A stretch of DNA of 20,080 bases from the NCBI GenBank assembly GCA_001632425.1, contig KV425611.1, forward strand, positions 185,247 through 205,326, given 5' to 3'. The translations under genes and the position numbers were made by a program. Shown here one piece after another: positions 8,506 through 17,478 of the stretch (its first letter is position 1; each line of letters starts with the position of its first letter). This DNA comes from Neolentinus lepideus HHB14362 ss-1. Its lineage: Eukaryota > Basidiomycota > Agaricomycetes > Gloeophyllales > Gloeophyllaceae. The notes beneath the pieces are model-generated. The model had not been told where the DNA came from, did no database searches, and saw nothing but the letters and a program-made list of their open reading frames with translations.

Positions 8506-9720
8506 TCATGTCAAGACCTGGAAAGCCTGAATGCAAATATTCTCTCGCTTTGGTACTCCTTTTGAAAAACTCTCGTGACAGCTCGTGTGGTTACACCACT
8601 GTTGGGACGTATCTTCCGGTTTCACGCACACGTCTGGAGCCTTATAGGAGGTCAGGACATTCACGTACCGTTTGGCCTCATGCATGGTGGGTACATCCAG
8701 CTTCACACTGCGAATCTATGTGCAGCATTGACGATTGTCACCAGGATTGCAAGATGCGCCAGAAAGGCCCTCTAATTCCCGCAAAACGTCCATCCAGTGA
8801 TCCTCTATTATACAAGTAGCACTGCAAGCATGAACTGGTGTACCTTCCTCTTCCAAACCGACTTTCACCAGTTTCGTCGACGACTGCCGTACACGTCTAT
8901 GCCCACGTCTTCCCATGTACAGCAGGTCCTCAGCACACATCTGGTTTTGCGCCTCAGACTTGTCCAGCTCCACAGTATCAGATATTGTAGGACCTGGGTG
9001 GACCGTCAGTGTCGTCCTCTCGTTGCTAGGAAAGAGGCCATCGACACCGAGAACCACCTCAGCGGGCGATCTTAGACCAACTCGGACGGTGCAGGCAACG
9101 GCTTCACTTGCTGAACGAGAGACCAGAGCATCGGTGAATTAATTGTTAGCAGAGTCTTGATATTGTGCGGTTGAACATGGCATTAGGGTCAAAATTTGTC
9201 TTCTCGACTCGGCGCCTTCGTTTCGCGCACGATGATCTTTCCGGTGCCCGTCCAGGGCTCTTACGTCGTGGTGGGCCCCTGGACGCGTGAAGAGGATACG
9301 CACTTCCTGATTTACGCCGTCAGTGCAGATTCGGAACTGGCGTTTCATGGCAGACTAGTCTCGATCGCGAGCCTGGTTATTGTTTACATTCATCTTGCCC
9401 GCGCAGTAGGGAAGAGACGCTATATGATGTCACGCGTTTTGTATTCAATGCCCCCTTCCAGAAGAAAGTCATGGTCGTGCACACAAAGCTTCCCAGTATG
9501 TTAACCTCGTAGTCAGTCCAGGGCTGCGACACTTCCTCCGTTATACTAGCCGCCAACATTGGGCGCAATCTCCTTCAGCGAGGACGGATGTCAACCAATT
9601 AATAACTGCACCCTGATCCTGAAGTGTCACCCTCATTGAAATATTGAAATGGAGGACCAAATCTTCTGCCGTAGTGTCGTGGGTTTTAGATGAAATGAAG
9701 TGATAGGGATTCAAAATGTT
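8506..9720 (-). pseudogene. Possible degenerate or intron-split unknown gene
   Basis: One minus-strand frame runs from 9348 to 8506 (281 codons) with only two internal stops, TAA at 9139-9141 and TAG at 8716-8718; about a dozen stops would be expected by chance. The segment between the two stops (9138-8719) has protein-like composition (for example VVLGVDGLFPSNERTTLTV near 9060-9000). Upstream pieces in other frames also look coding-like: 9680-9541 (AEDLVLHF, GAVINWL) and 9535-9377 (PWTDYEVNILGSF). No conventional 50-70 nt introns removing both stops in frame were found, although a GTAAGA donor near 9270 and a TTCAG acceptor near 9107 could remove the first. I recognise no family. It may be a decayed gene, a gene with unusual introns, or a chance run. 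Confidence 0.35.
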
Positions 9721-9736
9721 TCCGATCTTAACGGTA

Positions 9737-9809
9737 TCCCGCATAGCTCAGTTGGTAGAGCGCGACACTAGTAATGTCGAGGTCAGTCGTTCGAGTCGGC
9801 TTGTGGGAA
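9737..9809 (+). tRNA. tRNA-Thr (anticodon AGT), intronless
   Basis: All arms fold: acceptor TCCCGCA with TGTGGGA (one G-U pair), D arm GCTC/GAGC with loop AGTTGGTA, anticodon stem CGACA/TGTCG with loop CTAGTAA, five-base variable region AGGTC, T stem AGTCG/CGGCT with loop TTCGAGT, and discriminator A at 9809. The length is 73 nt with no intron. Anticodon AGT at 9770-9772 reads Thr codons ACT and, after A34-to-inosine editing, ACC. CCA is not encoded, as usual in eukaryotes. The internal A and B boxes (around TAGCTCAGTTGG and GTTCGAGTC) serve as the Pol III promoter. Confidence 0.95.
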
Positions 9810-9830
9810 CTGTGCACATTGACCGGTTTG

Positions 9831-9835
9831 TTTTT
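9831..9835 (+). terminator. Pol III terminator of tRNA-Thr
   Basis: A run of five T lies 22 bases after the mature tRNA end, the usual place and form of a eukaryotic Pol III stop signal. Confidence 0.7.
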
Positions 9836-9904
9836 CTTTCTTCCACCATTCATCCGTTCCATCATGGGTTGTGCATCCACCTTTCTCGCATATTCTAGCT
9901 TCCC

Positions 9905-10001
9905 TAGGCTCGTGACCCGCTGTCGTACAGCCATTGGGGCAGAATGTCTGTAGACAAACATTCTGCCCCAATGGTGGTACGACAGGCTGGTCACGAGCCT
10001 A
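9905..10001. mobile_element. 97-bp foldback MITE with 9-bp target-site duplication
   Basis: Left arm 9905-9947 and right arm 9958-10001 are inverted copies that match at about 40 of 44 aligned positions, with one 1-base indel; the 17 bases next to the loop (CCATTGGGGCAGAATGT) and the outer 13 (TAGGCTCGTGACC) are identical. The 10-base centre 9948-9957 can itself form TGTC/GACA pairing with the arm ends. The element is flanked by perfect direct repeats TAGCTTCCC at 9896-9904 and 10002-10010. Terminal inverted repeats plus a target duplication mark a non-autonomous DNA transposon. A 9-bp duplication suits Mutator-like elements; an 8-bp reading (hAT-like) is possible if the edge is set one base differently. 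No coding capacity. Confidence 0.85.
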
Positions 10002-10011
10002 TAGCTTCCCT

Positions 10012-11070
10012 CACGTACGACTCTTTCTTGACAGCATTGTGATCTACGTAGCTTCCCGCCACGATCCGAGTACTGAGGCCCACATCAATAATTTCCCTCC
10101 TTCATTCACTCTATTGCCCATACGTTGCACGCCGGTGCTAGCATCAGCAGTACTGACTAGTCATAAACGGCTCGAGCACCTCCCTAAGTGATGGCTGTAG
10201 AGGCCATAATATGCAGCATAATCACCATTACACGTCTCCGCGATTCCGACAAAACTGTTCTTCGATTTCCAAATGATTGCCATATTAAGGAGGAGTATGT
10301 CCTCATTTGGGCAGTATATAAAGCTAAAGTCGATATGCATAATGGCGTGCCCATCCCCCCCTTCCTTCCATGCTACTGCGCGCATGTCGACGATGTGCGG
10401 GCATTCTGTACGTAGCAGTTTTCGACCAAGTGCACAGACTCCTGTGGGTCGTCACATCGATGAGCTTGAATGTGTATGCGTCGTACATGGTATTCATGAG
10501 CGTTCTTCTTCAAAGATGGGTCATTCGATACTACGCGCGCCGCTGAGGAGATTCCACCCACAACTTCCAGGTCATGGGGGGTTCCAAGCGGTATCGTACG
10601 AGCGGAGCGGTCATCTAGCCGCAATATTTAGGGGTAGCGTAAAAATGCACGCGTTATCCCTGAATCGTGCCGCACCCCAGAAAAGGCCTGGTTTGAGGGA
10701 TGGAAGGGGAATTCGTGCATGTACATGTGTACGTGTGTGAGGGTATCTTAGCACCCTGAGTTGATTGATCCTATGCTATATTCAGAGTGAGATCGGTAGA
10801 AGCTAGGACCAACATAACGTCTTTTTGAAGTGTTCTCTTGCAATTAGAAGAGTATGAGGCAATTGTTGCAATTGTTGTATGTAACAACGGAACATTCGGT
10901 ATGGACGACCGATAGACAACACATCGCCCTCGACTAAGCAAAGGGGTGCCGGCTAAGCGGACTCTGAAACATCTAATCAGGCAACTATAAAGTCTGGCAA
11001 GAACGACCCTATTTTCCTCATCGCGTTTTCGTTTACTTCAACGTCCTTAATAGCCTCCCCTCGACGCGTC
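10012..11070. other. Long non-coding upstream region of INO1
   Basis: No supported gene lies here. Short frames at 10161-10385 (-), 10273-10740 (+) and 10373-10624 (-) do not link by splicing or show a family. Visible signals are CATGTG at 10724-10729 and the tandem pair CAATTGTTG at 10860-10868 and 10869-10877, both of CANNTG (bHLH-site) form. The distal half may belong to the foldback insertion neighbourhood rather than to the INO1 promoter. Confidence 0.5.
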
Positions 11071-11077
11071 TATAAAC
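11071..11077 (+). promoter_or_regulatory. Probable TATA box of INO1
   Basis: TATAAAC stands 168 bp upstream of the INO1 ATG and is followed by a CT-rich leader (CTCTCTGAGCTTTCGC, 11084-11099) of the type often found at fungal transcription starts. Confidence 0.5.
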
Positions 11078-11244
11078 CTTCACTCTCTGAGCTTTCGCTA
11101 ACCACCCCCGTTGGATGTTCTCCAACCAACTGGGCAGCGTTCACAACCCCCACCGCGGCAGCAAGCACTCTGCTCCCAGCCATCTAGCAGATCATTAACT
11201 CCCTCGTCTTTTATTGTCACCTTTACTCTTAAATAAACATCACA

Positions 11245-13015
11245 ATGGCTCCCGCTACTAACAGCTCGTCGGGTCTGAACACCCCCGAGTCTGAACTCGA
11301 GGGTTTCGTCGCCGTTCACCCGACGGCTGCTCGTCCTGTCCCTATCGCTGTGCAGTCTGAGAACGTCTCGTACTCGGACGAGCACATCGTGTCCAAATTC
11401 TTCAACCGTGGCTCCGAGGCTGTCTTTGCCAATGGCCAATACAGCGTCAAGCCTACTATTAAGCCGTTCGAGTTCCAGACGACCCGCAAGGTCTCCAAGA
11501 CTGGGTGAGTGTTAGCTAACCCATAGTATAAGAACGCGACTAATGTCTTTATTCAGTCTAATGATGGTTGGTATTGGAGGTAACAACGGCACTACGCTGA
11601 GCGCTACCATTCTCGCCAACCGTCACGGCATCTCGTGGCACACCAAGTCTGGCATCCAACAGCCCAATTACATTGGCTCTGTTTTGCGTGCATCCACCGT
11701 CAGCATTGGGACAGATCCAAGCACCGGAAAGGAAGTGTACGTTCCCATCTCCTCCATCCTGCCGATGGTCCACCCCAACGACCTGGTGCTGGGTGGATGG
11801 GACATCTCCGGTCTGCCCATGGACAAGGCGATGGAGCGCGCGCAGGTGCTTAACTGGGACCTGCAGCGCCAGGTCGCCCCGCACATGGCGCTGATCGGCA
11901 AGCCGCTCCCGTCTATCTACTACCCCGATTTCATCGCCGCCAATCAGGAAGCGCGCGCAGATAATGTCATCCCAGGCACAGACAAGCAGGCGCACCTCGA
12001 GCAACTGCGCGCGGACATCCGTGCGTTCAAGGAGAAGCACGGCCTCGATCGCGTTGTCGTGTTTTGGACGGCGAACACGGAGCGCTACAGCGATATCATC
12101 CCCGGTGTGAACGACACCGCAGACAACCTGCTCGCAGCGATCAAGTCGTCGCACTCGGAGGTCTCGCCGTCGACGCTGTTCGCTGTCGCGTCGATCCTGG
12201 AGGGCGAGCCGTTCGTCAATGGCGCGCCGCAAAACACTTTCGTACCGGGCGTCATCGAGCTCGCGGAGCGAAAGCACTCGTTCATCGGCGGCGACGATCT
12301 GAAGTCCGGGCAGACGAAGCTGAAGAGCGTGTTCGCCGAGTTCCTCGTGAACGCGGGGATCAAGCCGCTGTCGATCGCGTCGTACAACCACCTCGGGAAT
12401 AACGACGGGCACAACTTGTCGGCGGAGCCGCAGTTCAAGAGCAAGGAGATCAGCAAGAGCAGCGTGGTGGACGACATGGTGAACGCGAACAGGCTGCTGT
12501 ACAAGCCGCCTGCAGAGGGAGCGAAGGGCAAGGCGGCGAAGGGCGAGCACCCTGACCACATTGTCGTGATCAAGTACGTCCCTGCTGTTGGCGACTCGAA
12601 AAGGGCCATCGACGAGTACTACTCGGAGATTTTGATGGGCGGCCGCTCGACGATCAATATCTTCAACGAATGCGAGGTAGGTGTCGATGTTCGCAAGGCG
12701 ATGCGATTTTCAACTGACGCGTATCACGTTTAGGACTCGCTGTTGGCTACGCCGCTCATCCTCGACCTGAGCATCCTCGCCGAGCTCCTGACCCGCGTCA
12801 AGTACCGCGATCTTTCCGCTGGGCACACCGAGTTCAAGCCGCTGTACCCGATCTTGTCCCTCCTGTCGTACATGCTGAAGGCGCCGCTCGTCAAGCCTGG
12901 CACGGACGTCGTCAACAGCCTGAGCCGCCAGCGCAACGCGCTCGAGGCGTTCTTGAAGGCGTGCATTGGCTTGGAGGGCAGCGGTGACTTGTTGCTCGAG
13001 ACGAGGATTTGGTGA
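11245..13015 (+). CDS. INO1: Inositol-3-phosphate synthase, 553 aa, three exons
   Basis: Exons are 11245-11504, 11557-12676 and 12734-13015 (introns 52 and 57 nt). The enzyme converts glucose 6-phosphate to 1D-myo-inositol 3-phosphate with bound NAD+, the committed step to inositol, phosphatidylinositol and inositol phosphates; it is cytosolic. The Rossmann glycine motif [11 protein letters not shown] spans residues 91-101, encoded across the first intron. Family landmarks follow: [17 protein letters not shown], the lid [27 protein letters not shown], and [14 protein letters not shown] near the second intron. The C-terminus ends LLETRIW. Length is normal for fungal INO1. ATG at 11245 follows CATCACA, with a TATA box at 11071. 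Coding bases of the long exon are strongly GC-biased at third positions, which creates a false 333-codon antisense frame. Confidence 0.98.
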
Positions 13016-13702
13016 ATGTGTAATTTGCGATCTGCGTCGATGGTTCTGGGGTGGGAGTTTAGAATGCCGGTTTTCAACAAACTGATAGAATAATTACATC
13101 GTGTGTTTAGCTATAGTTTGTTTAGAGAGACCATTCAACTGGTCCGTTTGTTTCCTGCCAGTGATCATTCATGTTGTTTTGAATCGATGAAGTCGGCGCT
13201 TCATCATTGAATATTGAACGTTGAGACTCAGGCGCGTCGAGGGAATTCATGTCGAGTGTGGCTGAATGCAGGTTGGTCCGTAATTCAAACGACTACGACT
13301 CTGGCTTGTTCTAACGTCGGTCCTCCCAAAATTCGAATTGTTCGCATCTTCCCAGGTTGACAACGAGATGCTGGTACGAGTAAGCCATGGTAATTCATGG
13401 ATACGATGTCTACTTACACATACGGATATGAGGCAGGCGGTACTATTACTTCTGAATTACGATACTTGCTGCAACATGCTCGTCCAGTGCCCATGGTCTG
13501 CACATGGTTTATGTGTTATCGATGATATTGCTGTCATATGGATGCCTTCGGTCTGTGAAGCTTGGGGTCTGGACGTCCAGGAAGATCCTATAATAGTCCT
13601 CGCTTCTCTCTTGATAACCGACCATAGGACTTTATCAAGAGTGATCAAGAGTGTCTATGATACCTCCTGAACATACTGATTCGTACTCGAGTCTGCACCA
13701 TC
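13016..13702. other. Intergenic region between INO1 and the oxidoreductase gene
   Basis: This holds the INO1 3' UTR and the promoter of the next gene. A 110-codon plus-strand frame at 13338-13670 has no recognisable motif and does not splice to the ATG at 13703; I treat it as unsupported. The repeat ATCAAGAGTG occurs twice around 13633-13653. Confidence 0.5.
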
Positions 13703-15355
13703 ATGGCTTCTGGTGATCTCTCCAAGAGAATCATCATCATTGGTGCTGGATGCTTTGGCATATCTACCGCTTACCATCTTTTGAGACGTGGATACGCATC
13801 TGTCACAGTGCTGGACAGATCTGCTATACTCCCAGCCCCAGATGCGGCCAGCACTGATATCAACAGAAGTACGTGCATCACTGATCGGCTCTGTGGTGCA
13901 ACAAGTTAATGTATGCGTGTTTCATCATAGTGGTCCGGAGTTCCTACTCTGACCCGTTCTACAGCAAGTTATGCCACGACGCGATAGATGCTTGGAAAGA
14001 CCAGTCAGAGTGGCCGGACATATATCACGAGTAAACCAGTACATGATACGCTCAATCGACACTTCTCACGAGTGACTGCAGGACAGGCGTCCTGATGGGA
14101 GGTGTCGGTAATGACCCCTACACCGAGGCAGCGTACAGGACCGACCTTGCCATGGGGGCTCGCGTGCAGAATCTGCCTGACAAAACGAAGATTCAAGCCG
14201 TCCTTCCTACAGGTGTCCGAACGGGATTGTTTAAAGGATATATTAGTCGCGACGGTGGCTGGGTGGACGCTGCGAAGGCCACATCGCTGATGATCTCCAA
14301 GGTCCGCGAGACGGGAGGCCAAGTTCACGCAGAAAAACTTGTCCGCAAGCTCATCAGAGAGAACGACAAGACTGCAGGCGTTGAGTGCGCTGACGGCACT
14401 ACTTTCATGGGGGACCTCGTCATAATCGCAACGGGATCCTGGACAGCGTCTAACTTCCCAGAAATGCGACTCGAAGAGAAATGCGTCGCGGCAGGGTGAG
14501 GTTCGTGGCATACTAGTGCAGTGTTTGTTCACATGGTCACTCGTGCCAGACAGAGCGTGGTGACCGTACAACTAAGTCAAGAGGAAGGGGATCTCTATCG
14601 GACTTGTCCATCCATGGTCAACTACAAAACAGGCTTTTATATCTTCCCTGTGAGTCATTCTATGTCCACTTCAGATACACGCTGTATACGATGTGCTGCA
14701 GCCCAACAAAGACAACATCCTAAAAATGGGCAAACACTGCGGAGGCCACATAAATCCAGTCGCCATAGGCGAGAGTCAAACGCTGGTATCCGTTCCGAGA
14801 ACACTCTCATCTCATGGTGACGATGGTCTCCGTGTTCCCAAGTCCATGTTGCACGACATACGAGCTCTTCTTGCCACGACTTACCCAGATCTCGCGCACA
14901 AGCCGTTTGCTACCACCCGACTTTGTTGGTACGTATCCGTGGCAGACACATCACTTCCGTCGATCCCGACCCAATTGTGTGCAGGTACACTGATACCCCT
15001 GACGAAGATTGGGTCATTGGATTTTATCCTAGTGACAGTAGTTTGGTGATCGCTACTGGAGGAAGCGGCCATGCATACAAGGTAGATGTGTACATTCTTG
15101 TCCTGATCGTCGCGTTTGACGTGGCACTGACGACGCCGATAGTTTCTGCCCGTCATCGGAAACATAACCGCAGATCTTGTCTCTGGGACATTGGACCCCT
15201 CCGTGATCAAGAAGTTCGCAGTGGACAGGGCATTCGTGCCTCACGCTAAGACCCGGTCGCCTTCGGATACGGAGGTCCTGCTCCCGCATGACCTATGTTC
15301 ACCTGAGGATCTCGTGCCTCCTCCACCTGCTCGTACGCCCGCATCTCGTCTGTAA
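13703..15355 (+). CDS. FAD-dependent oxidoreductase (sarcosine/fructosyl-amino-acid/pipecolate oxidase type), 438 aa, seven exons
   Basis: Exons are 13703-13868, 13931-14030, 14082-14495, 14550-14649, 14702-14928, 14985-15081 and 15143-15355; introns are 51-62 nt and all junctions keep frame. The N-terminal ADP-binding motif IIIIGAGCFGISTAYHLL (10-27) has the GxGxxG glycines at 14, 16 and 19. INRMVRSSYSD follows, typical of the monomeric sarcosine oxidase branch of DAO-fold flavoproteins, which oxidise secondary amines or glycated amino acids to imines with H2O2 release. Cys335 in LCWYTDTPDEDW sits where that branch carries its covalently bound flavin, and GGSGHAYKFLPVIG closes the FAD site. 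The protein ends in SRL, a type 1 peroxisomal signal, which suits an H2O2 producer. The precise substrate cannot be told from sequence. Confidence 0.93.
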
Positions 15356-15390
15356 CGCTGTCGGGTACTGCAGTAATATTCCAATTGCCG

Positions 15391-17129
15391 TTACAGATCT
15401 CTCGTCAAGTGACTGATATTTCCCTCCAATCGCCCCGTTACTTTCCATTCAACATCAGAAGCAATGTGCAGCTTATTTGGAGCCAGCAGCGGTCCTATCA
15501 AGCCTGTGAAAATGCGAGCATGCCTACAAAATCGAAGGTATAGATTCCTTCCGTATTATCCCTATGGACGGAGCTTCGGGCCACTCTCACCGATCTGGCT
15601 CCTCCTTGATTTTCTTTCTTAATCCCTCTGTGAATGACAGCTTTTGACGATGTTGCAGACAATACCAATGCTAGACGCACCGCTCCAATCATCCTCGACT
15701 TTTGGACGCTTGAAACCCGATATTTGCCTGTCAGATGCTACCGCTGTAGCTGATGATGTAGATGGCATGTCATCGGGAGCAGCATCGTTGCTCTTGCTCT
15801 TGTGAGCGTTAATGAGCGAAGCGAGCTCTGGTGACGGTTCGTAATCCGCATTAGGGTTTATCGCCAAACACACATGGGAGGGTTCGGTCTTGATATCGAC
15901 TGACGGACAACCTGTCAAGTCACTCGAAGGCGGAGAATGCATATCACTGTGTGACCCACGATTCTGGTGGTGGAGAAGATCTCGTTCGCCCCCTGGTTCA
16001 GCTTTGACTGCTGCATTCGAATTGAAGTCATTGTTGATTGTATAATCTTGTGATTCCTCTTTAGTCCTCAATGGCGCCCGCAATATTTGGAGGGCAGCGT
16101 CCTCTGATGGATCTCGTCATAGACGATACATAAAGATAAGCAGCACAGCAAACCTTCGTCGTACGGATCGAATTTCTTGTCCAAAGCTATGAACAGCACG
16201 GTATGTTGTTACTAATCTGATTAATAACGGCCAATATTGACTCGACAAACCTGGTAGTGCTTCGGCCTGTTCTCTTTTGACACTGGGAGGCCGCTCAGCA
16301 CTGCTTGCACTAGACAAAAGTGAGTGTGATGGATGGTGAGATGGTAGCTGGTACGGCGTAAATGCATGCTAACGTTCATTGTCGGACAATATTTCAACTT
16401 AATAGCTCGAGTTTTCGCTTACTGGGTCATCACCTGCATTCGCTGACGCACAATCAAAGGATTTAGTCGTTTGGTCCGACTTGCTACTAGGCGGCGTAGG
16501 GCTCGCGGACGGCACTTGCTGTGCGGAAGCTGGCTCCGGTTCTGGTCGTGGTATCCTTAGAACCAGAGGTGCGACGCTAGGCGGAGGTTCACACCATGTA
16601 GGCTTGGGATATGGAGAGACAATCCTGAGTTCCACCCGTCGCTCGGGCCACTCGGCGTTCCATTGATCTGCGAGTCACGGTTCATGAGAGCGAGCGGAGA
16701 TAACATAGTAAGATGTACAGACGCAACAAAGGATCTCCACGCAACCTGTAGTTGTACTTGAAAATACACGAGATCCTTTCTGCCTCTGCCGGGTTCAAGT
16801 GGGGCATGAATGAACCCCAGCGATGGCCGCCTAATGATGGTGTTACATCGACTTCCGGACTTATGGCAACGATGATTTCTGCCCTCTGTTCATGAGTCAG
16901 ACGCAGATGGACGCTTACACCAGAATGAGCGACAGCAAGAACTTACTGTTCCCATGAGAAGTATTGAGTGGACGGCCTCATCTGACTTAAAGACCCGGCG
17001 AAGCCATGCAGCCGTTTCTTCAATATGTCGTTGGGTTCGGTTAGATCGAGGCATACGGAACGGGTCCGTCACTACAATGTACTGCTCTTCCTCGGGTTCA
17101 TCGTACAGTAATTGCTTTCCCTTGGCCAT
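15391..17129 (-). CDS. Unknown protein with repeated SUMO/synergy-control-like KxE motifs, 437 aa, eight exons
   Basis: My model uses exons 17129-16947, 16885-16723, 16667-16423, 16347-16251, 16186-16154, 16103-15681, 15627-15591 and 15523-15391; introns are 50-75 nt, with one 33-nt and one 37-nt exon. That all junctions keep frame to one TAA supports the model. I do not recognise the family. Residues 1-140 look folded (EEEQYIVVTDPFRMPRSN at 13-30; GGHRWGSF; EWPERRVELRIVSPYPKPTW). Residues about 145-230 are Pro/Ser-rich. The C-terminal half carries VKRE (220-223), VKAEP (273-277), IKTEP (311-315), PKVE (374-377) and IKEEP (388-392), plus the basic FKRPK, a possible nuclear signal. This pattern resembles SUMO-acceptor/synergy-control motifs of transcription regulators; that role is inference. 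The start at 17129 is the first ATG opening this frame; an upstream exon in 17150-17371 is not excluded. Confidence 0.7.
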
Positions 17130-17478
17130 ACCTGCTGCGGTATATGCTTTCAGAGGACAACACGGTATTCGTCAAATTTGAAACGTTGTGAACACTGGAG
17201 ATACAACCAGTTGTAGATTCGAAACACGCTTAAGACGCCCGCGAGGCGCGATACGGCACGCTCATTTAGGTCTCCGCCGTCTTCAAACTCCGCAACACTG
17301 ACATTCACAGGAAAGTGAGCAGGAAACGAGTGAGTATTACATTGTGTCTTGATGTCGTAAATACGCTGCAAATACCGTAACCTAACCGCGTTAGTCCTTC
17401 AGACACCAGACCTATATCTGTATAGATCAGTAATGCGCCTGAATCTACATAGTACGGCTTCAAGCCACACACTCACGG

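Noticed and set aside
11558..12559. 333-codon open frame antisense to INO1
   Set aside because: It lies wholly opposite the long INO1 exon, is very rich in Arg/Leu/Val, and is explained by the strong GC bias at INO1 third codon positions.
13338..13670. 110-codon plus-strand frame before the oxidoreductase
   Set aside because: No motif, no splice connection, and chance frames of this size occur in such intergenic sequence.
17150..17371. Frame upstream of the KxE-motif protein, considered as its first exon
   Set aside because: No start codon plus donor/acceptor pair joined it convincingly to the frame at 17129; kept only as a possibility in that entry.
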